This document shows, in pieces, positions 1 through 9,244 of a DNA stretch of 64,000 bases (within the stretch, counting starts at the first letter, position 1; each line of letters opens with the position of its first letter). A program made the position numbers and the translations under genes. The stretch is taken from positions 1,114,001-1,178,000 of the forward strand of contig AP025689.1 of the NCBI GenBank assembly GCA_023168345.1, written 5' to 3'. The notes under the pieces were generated by a model. The model worked only from the letters and a program-made list of their open reading frames with translations. It was not told the DNA's origin and ran no database searches. Source of the DNA: Lysinibacillus sp. PLM2. Lineage in GTDB: Bacteria; Bacillota; Bacilli; Bacillales_A; Planococcaceae.

Positions 1-16
1 AAATTGAGGTGAAAAT

Positions 17-340
17 ATGGAGAATAATTCAGAACCGTCAAAAGTTGGATATACAATTTTCAAGCCCACAGGAGTACGACACGAGTTTCCCAAAGTTGAT
101 TTAGTAAATCAACAAGTAACCTGTACTGTTTTATACAAAGAAGAAACATATATGACTGTCATTATTGATCTTAAACATGATAAAGTGCAAGTTCAAGGAG
201 AGATTGATGAATTAGGAGATTTAAGTATGGATAAAGACTCTTATATTGATATGTTTAAACATTGGGCAAAGTTTTTTATTGATAATGACATCTCTAATCC
301 GAGTGATTATTTTGATGAATTAATGAAAACCCAATCCTAA
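17..340 (+). CDS. Conserved-looking hypothetical protein, 107 aa
   Basis: A GAGGTG ribosome binding site sits 5-6 bases before the ATG. The product is small, acidic and soluble, with no signal peptide, membrane segment or cysteine. It reads like a compact domain: a beta-rich first half (alternating hydrophobics around residues 34-65) and a helical second half rich in Asp, Phe and Lys. I do not recognise the family. No partner gene can be assigned because the window starts just upstream, and about 270 bases without a gene follow it. It is called real from the good RBS and normal codon use; function unknown. Confidence 0.7.
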   Translation: MENNSEPSKVGYTIFKPTGVRHEFPKVDLVNQQVTCTVLYKEETYMTVIIDLKHDKVQVQGEIDELGDLSMDKDSYIDMFKHWAKFFIDNDISNPSDYFDELMKTQS

Positions 341-614
341 ATATAGGAGGGCTTTAGTTTTACTATCAAAAGGTAATGGCTATTTAGATATTCAACAATG
401 GGGGCGCAATTCAGTAACAAGAGTTGCATTTTTTTATGTTTAGGAACATTTACTTGAAAAATAATTGTAACATGATTCCATATAATTCGTTTTAATTATA
501 AGTGGGTTAATAAAGTGATTATGGGAAATGTTTTTTTAGATTAATACATTACTGTGGTATATCATTAGTTCTTTCAAGGTTTATGGTGAAGTTTACTAAA
601 CGGAGGTTTTCCAA

Positions 615-1655
615 TTGTTTGATGAAATAAAAGGTATGATTAATCATTTGGAGGAAAAAGAATTGAAATCATTGTTATTACAATTCTTTTTGCGTATGCA
701 AGCCGTTGAAGAAAGAAAAGGTTATTCAGAGCAGCAATTCTTTTTAGATATAAAAGATACATATAACGAACTGTTGAAGTACCAAAAAAATCAAGCGAGT
801 GTTAAGCAACCAACAAAATTTCATACTACTCACATTGTATTTGGTAATTCGCCTACAGGTAGCTTAAGAATCGCTTTAAAAGAGTTAGGATTAAATCAAC
901 AGGAAAAAATTATAGCCTTTTCTGATTTGTTTTCAATAGGTTCGATTTGGCATTTACATGACTCACAAGGTATTGCTAATCGATATGAATGGTTAAGAAC
1001 ACATATAAACATAGATGACGAGGTACTATTCGATTATAAAGACCACTTTAAACAGACTGTAATAAACATTAAACAAACACCAAGTCATCACCCGATTATT
1101 ATTTGGGTTGGAGAAAATGCACATGAACAAACAGGTTTAAGATTTGTTCTATTTTTATTAAAAGAAAAAACAAACAACATCTTTATCATTAATACAAATG
1201 AAGCATATAAAAAGCACTTTGATCGATCCGATACCTATTTTACGCCACTACATATGGGCGAACTTTCATCTGATGTATTAATAAAAATATATGAAAAAGA
1301 GAAAAATGGTCATGCGCTAACGCAAAAGGAACGTAAAGTATTTGAACAGCAATGGGAGCAACTATGTGAGGACAAGGAAGTTTTAAGAATTTGGGATAGC
1401 CATAAAATACTGAGTGTTCCTGAAACTTTTTTCGATGAGTTCATTATCAATACAGTGAAGAAGTTCCATCAGAAGAAAAAACAAAATGACTTTATTAAAT
1501 CAGCTAGGATAATTGGAGAAGTAATCGGTCATTTAGATCAATATGTTGGCGACCAATTTATTGAATATCGCGTAAGACGTTTAATCGTCGATGGCATATT
1601 TGATATGGAAGGTATTCCGAAGGCAATGCGATATTATAGCATTAAAATTCGCTAA
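615..1655 (+). CDS. DUF1835/DUF3658-type protein
   Basis: The start is TTG, chosen because a perfect GGAGG lies 8 bases upstream and no ATG fits better. Residues about 70-200 contain the pattern HIVFGNSPTGSLRIAL followed by a Phe-Ser-Asp-Leu-Phe segment and Trp/Arg-rich stretches, typical of DUF1835 proteins. The last 100 residues (from about 240) look like the DUF3658 partner domain that usually follows it in Bacillales. It is soluble, with no signal peptide. The biochemical role of the family is not known to me; the N-terminal fold may bind a nucleotide-like ligand, but that is speculation. It appears monocistronic. Confidence 0.75.
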   Translation: MFDEIKGMINHLEEKELKSLLLQFFLRMQAVEERKGYSEQQFFLDIKDTYNELLKYQKNQASVKQPTKFHTTHIVFGNSPTGSLRIALKELGLNQQEKIIAFSDLFSIGSIWHLHDSQGIANRYEWLRTHINIDDEVLFDYKDHFKQTVINIKQTPSHHPIIIWVGENAHEQTGLRFVLFLLKEKTNNIFIINTNEAYKKHFDRSDTYFTPLHMGELSSDVLIKIYEKEKNGHALTQKERKVFEQQWEQLCEDKEVLRIWDSHKILSVPETFFDEFIINTVKKFHQKKKQNDFIKSARIIGEVIGHLDQYVGDQFIEYRVRRLIVDGIFDMEGIPKAMRYYSIKIR

Positions 1656-1714
1656 AGTTCCAACTTTATAGGCTAAATTAGACAATTAAAAGAAATTGAA
1701 GAGGGGGTTTATTA

Positions 1715-2368
1715 ATGATAAATAGTAGAACAAATCCTAAGGTGGATGAATTTTTAAATAAAGCTGACAAATGGAAGGAAGAGTTTGAAACGTTGAGAAG
1801 CATTGTTCTTGACTGCGGGCTGATTGAAGATTTTAAATGGATGCACCCTTGTTATACACTGGAGAAAAAAAACGTTGTATTAATACACGGATTTAAAGAA
1901 TATTGTGCACTACTCTTTCACAAAGGTGCCTTGTTAAAGGATCCTCATGGAATCCTTATTCAACAAACAGAAAATGTACAAGCGGCGCGTCAGATTCGCT
2001 TTACCAATATAAAAGAGATTGTTGAAAAGGAAGCAATTATTAAAGAGTATATTAAACAAGCAATTGAAGTTGAAAAAGCAGGGCTAGAGGTAGAATTTAA
2101 AAAAAAGGAAGATTATCAAATCCCCGAAGAACTTCTTAATAAATTTAATGAAGTTCCTGAATTAAAAACTGCCTTTGAAGCACTAACATCAGGGCGACAA
2201 AATGCATATATTTATTATTTTTCTCAAGCTAAACAATCCAAAACTCGAGAGGCAAGGATTGAAAAAAATATAAAGCGTATTTTAGCTGGAAAAGGTTTAA
2301 ATGATTGCATTTGTGGACATTCTAAGAAGATGCCTAACTGTGACGGCTCTCACAAAAATATTCGATAA
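1715..2368 (+). CDS. ydeI: YdeI/OmdA-like protein (DUF1801) with C-terminal CDGSH iron-sulfur motif
   Basis: Residues 1-195 match the B. subtilis YdeI pattern as I remember it: an opening SRTNPKVDEFL, the KWMHPCYT segment, and QAKQSKTREARIEK near residue 172. The DUF1801/YdeI fold is widespread and of unclear function. The last 20 residues carry C198-x-C200-x2-S-x3-P-x-C209-D-G-S-H213, which fits the CDGSH 2Fe-2S consensus C-x-C-x2-(S/T)-x3-P-x-C-D-G-(S/A/T)-H exactly. As I recall B. subtilis YdeI, it stops just before this tail. The protein is therefore predicted to bind a 2Fe-2S cluster through three Cys and one His. The RBS is GAGGGGG before ATG 1715. Cytosolic, single gene. Confidence 0.85.
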   Translation: MINSRTNPKVDEFLNKADKWKEEFETLRSIVLDCGLIEDFKWMHPCYTLEKKNVVLIHGFKEYCALLFHKGALLKDPHGILIQQTENVQAARQIRFTNIKEIVEKEAIIKEYIKQAIEVEKAGLEVEFKKKEDYQIPEELLNKFNEVPELKTAFEALTSGRQNAYIYYFSQAKQSKTREARIEKNIKRILAGKGLNDCICGHSKKMPNCDGSHKNIR

Positions 2369-2440
2369 ATAAATACTTGTGTTTTGTTTTATAAAAAATA
2401 TGAGGGGAAAGATGAGCCTGTCGGTACATATCAAGTCTCC

Positions 2441-2526
2441 TGATATCGTTCCAATTTGTGTCAATATCGCTCCATTTTATGTCTGAATCGATTCGATTTG
2501 TCTCTATATCGATATGCTCATCCATC
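2441..2526. repeat. Degenerate 21-bp tandem repeat, four units
   Basis: The core ATATCG (or GAATCG) recurs at 2443, 2464, 2485 and 2506, exactly 21 bases apart, followed in each unit by a T-rich segment such as TTCCAATTTGTGTC. Read on the minus strand the period equals seven codons and gives heptads such as SDIDTNW and NDIRRLD. There is no ribosome binding site on either strand, so I treat it as an intergenic repeat, not a gene. Confidence 0.7.
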
Positions 2527-2613
2527 GATTAGCATTAATTGACATACCCAAAAACTACCTTTAATATTATTCCTATAAAACTAATAGGTTTTAAACTGGA
2601 GGGGGTTAGTGGT

Positions 2614-3555
2614 ATGCACTATAGAAGATTAGGGAATACGGGTCTAAAGGTTAGTGAAATTAGTTTAGGTAGTTGGTTAACTTATGGCGGGTATGTAGAT
2701 TCGAACCCTGCGATTAAAACGATTCATCGTGCTTATGATTTAGGAATAAACTTCTTTGATACAGCGAATGTATATATGCAAGGAGAAGCTGAAAAAGTTG
2801 TCGGAGAGGCGATTAAATCATTCAATCGTGATTCCATTGTGCTAGCGACAAAAGTATTTTGGCCAATGGGAGAAGGTCCAAATGATCGCGGTCTCTCTAG
2901 AAAACATATTATGGAGCAAGCAAATGCTAGCTTAAAACGCCTTAATGTAGATTATGTCGATATTTACTATGCACATCGCTTTGATCCTGAAACGCCTCTT
3001 GAAGAAACGCTTCGTGCTTTTGATGATCTTGTTCGCCAAGGGAAAGTTTTATATTTAGGTGTTAGTGAATGGACAGCAGAGCAAATTTCAGAAGCAGTGC
3101 ATATTGCAGACAAGAAACTTCTTGACCGTATTGTGGTCAATCAACCACAATACAATATGTTCCATCGTGTAATTGAAAATGAAATTATACCAGTAAGCAA
3201 GAAGCATGGAATTGGTCAAGTCGTTTGGTCACCTCTTGCTCAAGGTGTCTTAGCCGGAAAATATAAAAAAGGTGAAAGTCTACCTGAAGGAAGTCGTGCA
3301 ACAACAAATAACACTTCTATCAATAAATTCTTAACCGATGAGCATTTAACTAAAGTAGAACAATTAACAAATGTAGCAAATGAACTAGGTATTTCCATAT
3401 CTCAACTTGCAATCGCTTGGATTTTAAGACAACCAAATGTATCAAGTGCTCTTGTCGGTGCAAGTCGTCCAGAGCAAATTGAGGAAAATGTAAAAGCTTC
3501 TGGCATTGTGTTAGACGAAGGAACGTTAGAGAAAATTGAGAAGATTTTACAATAA
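2614..3555 (+). CDS. Aldo/keto reductase, Kv-beta-like
   Basis: A 313-residue NAD(P)H-dependent oxidoreductase with a TIM-barrel fold. The start at ATG 2614 is chosen over an upstream in-frame ATG at 2539 because GGAGGGGG lies 8 bases before it and family proteins begin with the YRRLGNTGLKVS motif. The catalytic tetrad is visible: Asp49 and Tyr54 (FFDTANVY), Lys80 (LATK), His121 (YYAHR). The NADP-binding C-terminal part includes SPLAQGVLAGKY and the GASRPEQIEEN segment, characteristic of the Kv-beta/YghZ subgroup. The physiological substrate cannot be read from sequence; small aldehydes or ketones are usual. Monocistronic, ending in a strong terminator. Confidence 0.9.
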   Translation: MHYRRLGNTGLKVSEISLGSWLTYGGYVDSNPAIKTIHRAYDLGINFFDTANVYMQGEAEKVVGEAIKSFNRDSIVLATKVFWPMGEGPNDRGLSRKHIMEQANASLKRLNVDYVDIYYAHRFDPETPLEETLRAFDDLVRQGKVLYLGVSEWTAEQISEAVHIADKKLLDRIVVNQPQYNMFHRVIENEIIPVSKKHGIGQVVWSPLAQGVLAGKYKKGESLPEGSRATTNNTSINKFLTDEHLTKVEQLTNVANELGISISQLAIAWILRQPNVSSALVGASRPEQIEENVKASGIVLDEGTLEKIEKILQ

Positions 3556-3575
3556 CTTGAAAATATATCTCACTG

Positions 3576-3610
3576 CCCTCTAAAGAATACACTCTTTAGG
3601 GGGTTTTTTT
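3576..3610 (+). terminator. Rho-independent terminator of the aldo/keto reductase gene
   Basis: An 11-bp stem (CCCTCTAAAGA with TCTTTAGGGGG, one G-T pair) around a 6-base loop, followed by seven T. Confidence 0.9.
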
Positions 3611-3789
3611 ATAAAGTCTCTGTGTGATAGATAAATAATAATGAGGAATTTTTTTGTACTGGCATAATAATGAATTACTTTGGTAAAGAATATTTATATA
3701 ACATGTACTACCCACACGGAAATATAATCTGGATTTTTTAAAGTACAAATTCGCATCAAAGATTATTTCAACACGAAGGGAAGTTTAAA

Positions 3790-5241
3790 ATGTACAATCA
3801 TTGGAATAAACAGTTTATTAATGGACAATGGCGAGAAGGTAACAGTAATTCAGTTTATAGAGATGTAAATCCTTTTAATGATGAAGTCCTTGCGGAAATT
3901 CGATTGGCGAATATTGAGGATATTGATGAAGCCTATAAGGCAGCTGAAAAAGCTCAAAAGGAATGGGAAGCAATTAATGTTTATGAAAGAGCAGCGATTA
4001 TGGAAAAAGCTGTAGATTTATTAGAAGAACGTAAAGATGAAATTTTACAGATCTTAGTAGTGGAGAATGGAGCTTCTTACACAAAAGCAAAAATTGAAAT
4101 TAATGCATCAATCGCGATTATGAAAGAAGCAGCCACATTTCCTCTACGTATGCACGGTCGTCTAATGCCATCAGTTATACCAGGAAAAGAGAATCGCATC
4201 TATCAAAAGCCAGCGGGTGTCGTCGGAATTATAAGTCCCTTTAATTTCCCTTTTCATTTGACGATGCGTTCCGTAGCTCCAGCGCTGGGAGCAGGGAATG
4301 GTGTTGTATTAAAGCCTGACGTACAAACGATGATTTCGGGAGGTCTTTTTCTTGGTAAATTATTTGAGGACGCGGGAATTCCAAAGGGTTTGTTTAATGT
4401 AACAGTATGTAAAAGTTCAGAAGTTGGGGATTCATTTGTCGAGCATCCAATTCCAAGTATTATTTCTTTTACAGGTTCTACTCCGGTTGGTCGACATATT
4501 GGAGAGTTATGTGGCAAGCATTTGAAACGAGTGGCATTGGAGCTTGGTGGGAACAATGCAATGGTAATCTTAAAGGATGCTGATATTGAGCGTGCAGCAA
4601 GTTCTGCAGCATTCGGTAAATTTTTAAATAGTGGCCAAATCTGTATGTCACTAAATCGAATTATTGTAGAACGACCAATCTATGAAAAATTTTTAGAAAC
4701 CTTCGCAGAAAAAGCATCCCAAGTGAAGTACGGAGATCCAAGAAATGAAGATGTTATAGTAGGTCCTTTAATTAACAACAAACAGGTAGTCCGTATCCAA
4801 AAACTAGTTGAAGACAGTCTTGCAATGGGAGCAAAATATGCATTACAAGGTAAGGTAGAGGGAAATATATTCGGCCCAACAATACTATCAGATGTAACAA
4901 ATAATATGCCCATTGCACAGGAAGAAATTTTTGGCCCAGTAGTAGGAGTAATCGCAGTTGAAAGTGAGGAAGAAGCGATACAGGTCGCAAATGATAGTGA
5001 ATATGGATTAAGTGGAGCAGTTCATGCGGGCTCAATCGAGCACGGGGTAAAGGTAGCTCAACAGATTGTAACAGGAATGATCCATGTGAATGATCAAGGA
5101 GTAAATGATGAACCGATAGTTGCATTTGGTGGGGAAAAAGCATCTGGTCTCGGTCGGTATGGTGGGGAGTGGGCTCTTCATGAGTTCACTACAACAAAGT
5201 GGATTTCTGTCCAAACAGAGCCAAGAGAATACCCGTTTTAA
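3790..5241 (+). CDS. Aldehyde dehydrogenase, benzaldehyde/vanillin dehydrogenase-like
   Basis: A 483-residue NAD(P)-dependent aldehyde dehydrogenase that oxidises an aldehyde to a carboxylate in the cytosol. Visible family features: cofactor segment SPFNFPFHL (about 149-157), FTGSTPVG (227-234), general base Glu251 in ELGG, catalytic thiol Cys285 in GQIC, and the late EEIFGPVVGV motif. The pattern is closest to the YfmT/benzaldehyde dehydrogenase branch used on aromatic aldehydes, but substrate assignment is inference. RBS GAAGGGAAG precedes the ATG. About 180 bases of AT-rich DNA upstream presumably hold its promoter. It is separated from both neighbours by terminators, so probably its own unit. 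Confidence 0.9.
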   Translation: MYNHWNKQFINGQWREGNSNSVYRDVNPFNDEVLAEIRLANIEDIDEAYKAAEKAQKEWEAINVYERAAIMEKAVDLLEERKDEILQILVVENGASYTKAKIEINASIAIMKEAATFPLRMHGRLMPSVIPGKENRIYQKPAGVVGIISPFNFPFHLTMRSVAPALGAGNGVVLKPDVQTMISGGLFLGKLFEDAGIPKGLFNVTVCKSSEVGDSFVEHPIPSIISFTGSTPVGRHIGELCGKHLKRVALELGGNNAMVILKDADIERAASSAAFGKFLNSGQICMSLNRIIVERPIYEKFLETFAEKASQVKYGDPRNEDVIVGPLINNKQVVRIQKLVEDSLAMGAKYALQGKVEGNIFGPTILSDVTNNMPIAQEEIFGPVVGVIAVESEEEAIQVANDSEYGLSGAVHAGSIEHGVKVAQQIVTGMIHVNDQGVNDEPIVAFGGEKASGLGRYGGEWALHEFTTTKWISVQTEPREYPF

Positions 5242-5257
5242 TAAATGAAAGCATTAC

Positions 5258-5300
5258 GAGCGTTTATTCTGTAAAAGGAATAAACGCTTCTTTATTTTAA
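5258..5300 (+). terminator. Rho-independent terminator after the aldehyde dehydrogenase gene
   Basis: AGCGTTTATTC pairs with GAATAAACGCT around an 8-base loop, followed by a T-rich run. Confidence 0.85.
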
Positions 5301-5447
5301 CTAGAGACGTGGATATGGATAAACCCATTCAAAAACCAAGTTTCCTAATAAAAGATTTATTTAATAAACTAAAAATAATATGCATTTTTCTAGTTTGAAT
5401 GAATATAATTCTTTAACTACTCATCAATGAGGAGGAGGTGAAATGTT

Positions 5448-6185
5448 TTGGTAGGAGAATATGGGAAGGAAATTAATTTTACTCAATTCAATCAAAACTT
5501 ATTTATTGCACTAAATTGTTTAGCTAATTCTGACAAACCAGTGGGCTCTTGGATTTTAAAGGAAAGAATGGAAGAGTTGGGTGTTAACATTAGTCTAGCC
5601 ACTGTCGGTAGGTTGTTGAAAGAGATGGATCGTCTTGAACTAACAGAAAAACGGAATTCACTTGGCCGTATATTAACAGAAGCCGGTGTTTTAGAGCTTG
5701 AAAGAATGAAACAACTTATGGAGAGACAGCAAATTGAACATGAAGTAAAGGAAGCAACAGACGCAGAGAACCCTCAAGATATTATTGATTTACTAAAGGC
5801 GAGATTATTAATAGAACCTGAAATTATTAAGCAGATTGTTAGTCATGCATCGATAGAAAACATCCAATTATTGAAAGATGCTGTTTGTGAACATGACAAA
5901 TATTTGAGAGAAAAAATAGAAGTAAGTACACTACCTATCAACTTTCATAGTATTGTTTCTGACCTATCATGTAACCGCTTTCTTGGTGCGATGTTAAAAC
6001 TTTTAATACACGAGGAATTAAAGCTTGAAGAAAAATTTCCTGAAATTGCCCAAAAGCTTCGCCAGGCACATCACCTAGATGAACACAAGCTAATTTTAGA
6101 TGCAATATTAAATCGGGATACTGAGAAAGCCGTTTATTACTCCAAAATGCATATTCAAGAACTCATTGAATGTATTCGAGTCTGA
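5448..6185 (+). CDS. Transcriptional regulator: winged helix plus FCD (FadR C-terminal) domain
   Basis: TTG start with GGAGGAGGTG 7-8 bases upstream; the nearby ATG at 5443 meets a stop after two more codons. Residues about 10-75 form a winged helix (GSWILKERMEELGVNISLATVGRLLKEMDRL) that resembles the NrpR/RNase R-type HTH rather than the usual GntR helix. Residues about 105-240 form an all-helical FCD ligand-binding domain with the typical Asp and His positions. FCD regulators sense small organic acids or related metabolites. It is the first gene of a three-gene unit with a transporter and an amidohydrolase, so it probably controls them in response to their substrate. Confidence 0.8.
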   Translation: MVGEYGKEINFTQFNQNLFIALNCLANSDKPVGSWILKERMEELGVNISLATVGRLLKEMDRLELTEKRNSLGRILTEAGVLELERMKQLMERQQIEHEVKEATDAENPQDIIDLLKARLLIEPEIIKQIVSHASIENIQLLKDAVCEHDKYLREKIEVSTLPINFHSIVSDLSCNRFLGAMLKLLIHEELKLEEKFPEIAQKLRQAHHLDEHKLILDAILNRDTEKAVYYSKMHIQELIECIRV

Positions 6186-6222
6186 ATAGTCTTGGGACAA
6201 AAAACAAAAGGGGTGTATTACA

Positions 6223-7776
6223 TTGGAATATGGGCTTTTGTCTCTTCTGCCACCTGTTCTTGCGATTGTAATTGCGATTATTACAAGACAAACAATTCTT
6301 TCTTTGTTCATTGGTGTTTGGCTAGGGGCAACAATTATTAGTGGATGGAATCCTTTCGTAGGGTTTACTTCATCCATTACAGATGTTGTCATACCTTCTA
6401 TCGCAGATCCATGGAATGCTAGTTTACTAGTACTCGTTACTTTAGCTGGAGGTTTCGTGAACATTCTCCGTGTAACCGGTGGAGCAAAATCTTTTGCGGA
6501 CCTTATGTCAAAAGGCATTAACACAAGAAGGAAAACACAAAACTTTATTTGGGGAAGCTCCTTCTTGTTTTCTTATACAGAACCTGTTTTAATTCTTGGA
6601 ACCGTTACACGTCCATTAGCGGATAAAATGAAAGTATCACGTGTTAAATTGGCTTATATTTTAGATTCTATGGGAAGTCCTCTTGCAGCGATGTCACCGA
6701 TAAGTAGTTATGGTCCATTTATTACTGGGTTAATCGCGACACAGCTCGCAGCTTTAGGATTAAGTGATAACCCATGGAGCTTATTTGTACAAATGATTCC
6801 ATATAATCTTTACGGCCTTTTTGCAATGATTGGTGTTTTATTTGTGATCAATTTAAAACTTGACATTGGGCCAATGTATTACGCTGAAAAACGAGCAATC
6901 GAAAATGGTCAGCTTTACGGGGAAAATGACAAGCTCATGATAGATGAGACTGCTGAAAATGAAATAAAGATAACTGAAACGAAATCGGATATCTTTAGTT
7001 TCATTATTCCAATGGTAGTATTAATGGTTTCAATTTTCGGAGTGATTTTTTGGACTGGAAATATAGTCGAACATGGTTTCCGTGGTGCATTCTTAAATGC
7101 AAATATTGTTTTAGCGATTATTACTGGTTTTATTTTTGGTGCAATTAGTGGAATTTTATATGCACGTATTCGTTATAAAACTTCACTTCTTTCCTTATTT
7201 GATGAATTAACAAATGGTATTTTAAAACTGATGATTGTACCACTTATCTTAGTAATGGCTTGGTCCATTGGTTCTGTAGCTGACACGATGGGGTTAGGTG
7301 CCTATATTACGAATATTGTAAGTGGAAATATACCAGCTTTCATCGTTCCTTTAATTATTTTCGTAATTGGTGCTTTGATTGCCTTTGCCACGGGAAGTTC
7401 TTGGGGGGTATTTGCGATAATGATGCCAATTGCAATACCGCTTGCGACTGCTTTAGATATAAATATTGCATTAGCGATTGGTGCAGTGATTAGTGGAGGT
7501 TTATTTGGTGATCATTGTTCGCCAATTTCAGATACGACAATTATGTCATCTACTGGTGCAGCTGCCGATCATATTGAGCATGTTCGTACACAACTGCCAT
7601 ATGCGATAATCATTGCACTTTCTTCAGCAGGTGGCTTCTTTGCATCAGGCTTTACTCAAAATGCGATTGTTGGAATTATAGTATCTGCCATACTTCTATT
7701 GATTTTATTGTATATTCTGAATAAAAGAGTAAAAGGAAATCTTATAACTCCTGTTGAATCTCACAAACAAGTATAA
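6223..7776 (+). CDS. NhaC-family antiporter / transporter
   Basis: A 517-residue polytopic membrane protein of the Na+/H+ antiporter NhaC (ion transporter superfamily) family. TTG start with AAAGGGGTG upstream, 37 bases after the regulator stop. Family signatures include the N-terminal LPPVLAIVIAIITRQ, the SYTEPVLILG loop, the serine/glycine-rich ATGSSWGVFAIMMPIAIPLA and FGDHCSPISDTTIMSSTGA (about 425-445). NhaC relatives exchange Na+ or H+ against organic substrates in several cases (malate/lactate in B. subtilis MleN). Placement between an FCD regulator and an amidohydrolase suggests import of the amidohydrolase substrate; this is inference. Confidence 0.85.
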   Translation: MEYGLLSLLPPVLAIVIAIITRQTILSLFIGVWLGATIISGWNPFVGFTSSITDVVIPSIADPWNASLLVLVTLAGGFVNILRVTGGAKSFADLMSKGINTRRKTQNFIWGSSFLFSYTEPVLILGTVTRPLADKMKVSRVKLAYILDSMGSPLAAMSPISSYGPFITGLIATQLAALGLSDNPWSLFVQMIPYNLYGLFAMIGVLFVINLKLDIGPMYYAEKRAIENGQLYGENDKLMIDETAENEIKITETKSDIFSFIIPMVVLMVSIFGVIFWTGNIVEHGFRGAFLNANIVLAIITGFIFGAISGILYARIRYKTSLLSLFDELTNGILKLMIVPLILVMAWSIGSVADTMGLGAYITNIVSGNIPAFIVPLIIFVIGALIAFATGSSWGVFAIMMPIAIPLATALDINIALAIGAVISGGLFGDHCSPISDTTIMSSTGAAADHIEHVRTQLPYAIIIALSSAGGFFASGFTQNAIVGIIVSAILLLILLYILNKRVKGNLITPVESHKQV

Positions 7777-7805
7777 TCACAAAATAAATGATCGGGGATG
7801 AGTGA

Positions 7806-9233
7806 ATGAAGGTTGATATCATCATACACAATGGCCACCTCTTAACGATGGAGGGAGTAGGTGTTGGGTATATAGAGAATGGTGCAATAGCGATTAAGGG
7901 AAGTTTAATCATGGATGTTGATTCCACAGACGAAATATTAAAGCAGTATTCTGCAGATCGAATGATTGATGCCCATAATAAACTGATAATGCCTGGGTTT
8001 ATCGATGCACATATTCATACAGGTATTAATGTTTTTCGCGGTGTTGCTCAGGATATGTCAAACTGGATGCAAAAAGGTTTATGGCCCTTTCAAAAACATT
8101 TGACTCCAGAAGCAAGTGTAGCTGGGTCGATGGTTAATATAATAGAGGGTATAAAGTCAGGAACAACAACCTTCTGTGATTATGATGGAAGAATGGATTT
8201 AATTGTTGAAAATTACAAAAAAATAGGTGCACGAGCAAGAGTAGCAGAACTTATTAATGAAATTCCGAATAATATTGGCGATTTACCAGTAGGGGAACTT
8301 TACCAATTTGATCCAACAATTGGAGAAGAAAAACTTAATCGAAACTTAAAACTTTATGAAGATTATCACGAATCGGAAAATGGTCGCATCTCAGTAATTT
8401 TAGGACCTCATGGACCTGATATGATGAGTATTGAATTATTACAGGAAATACGAAATCACGCTGAGAAACTAGATACAAAGCTGCATATGCATGTATCTCA
8501 AGGTGATCGTGAAATTTACCAAATAGAGAAGCGTTATGGAAAACGGTCTATTGAGTTTTTAGCAGAGCAAAATTATTTAAATGAACGGTTAATTGCAGTA
8601 CATTTAACAGAAGCTACTGATGATGAGACAGCAATTGTTGCTAAAAGTGGGGCAACAATGATTTATTGCGCGGGCAGTATTGGCATTATTGACGGTATGG
8701 TTCCACCAGTTCAAGCGTTTATCGATGCGGGTGGTACTGCGTGTTTAGGCTCAGATCAATCGCCAGGGAATAACTGTAATAATATGTTCAATGAGATGAA
8801 AATGGCCGCAATCTTAAACAAAGTAAAATATAAAAATCCTAGAATTTTCAATGCTACTCAGTCTGTTCGTATGGCTACAATTGAAGCTGCGAAAGTGATG
8901 GGGATTGAGCAAGAAGTGGGATCTCTTGAAAAAGGTAAGAAGGCTGATATTCTAATTATTGACTTAACAGCACCAACATTTTTCCCAGTGTTAAACTCAC
9001 CTATTAGAAATATCGTACCAAATCTCGTTTACTCAGCTCGGGGAGATGAAGTTGAAACTGTTATTATTGATGGTAAGGTAGTAATGGAGCATCGCAAAAT
9101 TATTACGATTAATGAAAATGAAGCGATTGAAAAAGGGCAGAAAGCAGCAGAAGACATTGCAAAAAAAGCTGAACAAGATATACTTCAGGCTGACAGTGAT
9201 ATTCTCCAAATGGTTCGTGGTGGGTTATTATAG
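7806..9233 (+). CDS. Metal-dependent amidohydrolase of the Atz/Trz/SsnA group
   Basis: A 475-residue amidohydrolase-superfamily enzyme that hydrolyses C-N bonds, often deaminating N-heterocycles. Metal-binding motifs are present: His69-x-His71 in DAHIHTG, a later HMH in KLHMHVSQG, His in AVHLTEA, and Asp in CLGSDQSPGNN. The closest characterised groups are chlorohydrolases/guanine deaminase and MTA/SAH deaminase; the exact substrate cannot be set. The C-terminal small beta domain (GSLEKGKKADILIID) is intact. Starts 30 bases after the transporter stop, so co-transcribed with it and the FCD regulator. Soluble, no signal peptide. Confidence 0.85.
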   Translation: MKVDIIIHNGHLLTMEGVGVGYIENGAIAIKGSLIMDVDSTDEILKQYSADRMIDAHNKLIMPGFIDAHIHTGINVFRGVAQDMSNWMQKGLWPFQKHLTPEASVAGSMVNIIEGIKSGTTTFCDYDGRMDLIVENYKKIGARARVAELINEIPNNIGDLPVGELYQFDPTIGEEKLNRNLKLYEDYHESENGRISVILGPHGPDMMSIELLQEIRNHAEKLDTKLHMHVSQGDREIYQIEKRYGKRSIEFLAEQNYLNERLIAVHLTEATDDETAIVAKSGATMIYCAGSIGIIDGMVPPVQAFIDAGGTACLGSDQSPGNNCNNMFNEMKMAAILNKVKYKNPRIFNATQSVRMATIEAAKVMGIEQEVGSLEKGKKADILIIDLTAPTFFPVLNSPIRNIVPNLVYSARGDEVETVIIDGKVVMEHRKIITINENEAIEKGQKAAEDIAKKAEQDILQADSDILQMVRGGLL

Positions 9234-9244
9234 AAACAAAAAAC

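Noticed and set aside
2334..2525. Minus-strand open frame with heptad repeats
   Set aside because: No RBS, overlaps the end of the YdeI-like gene, and is explained by the 21-base tandem repeat.
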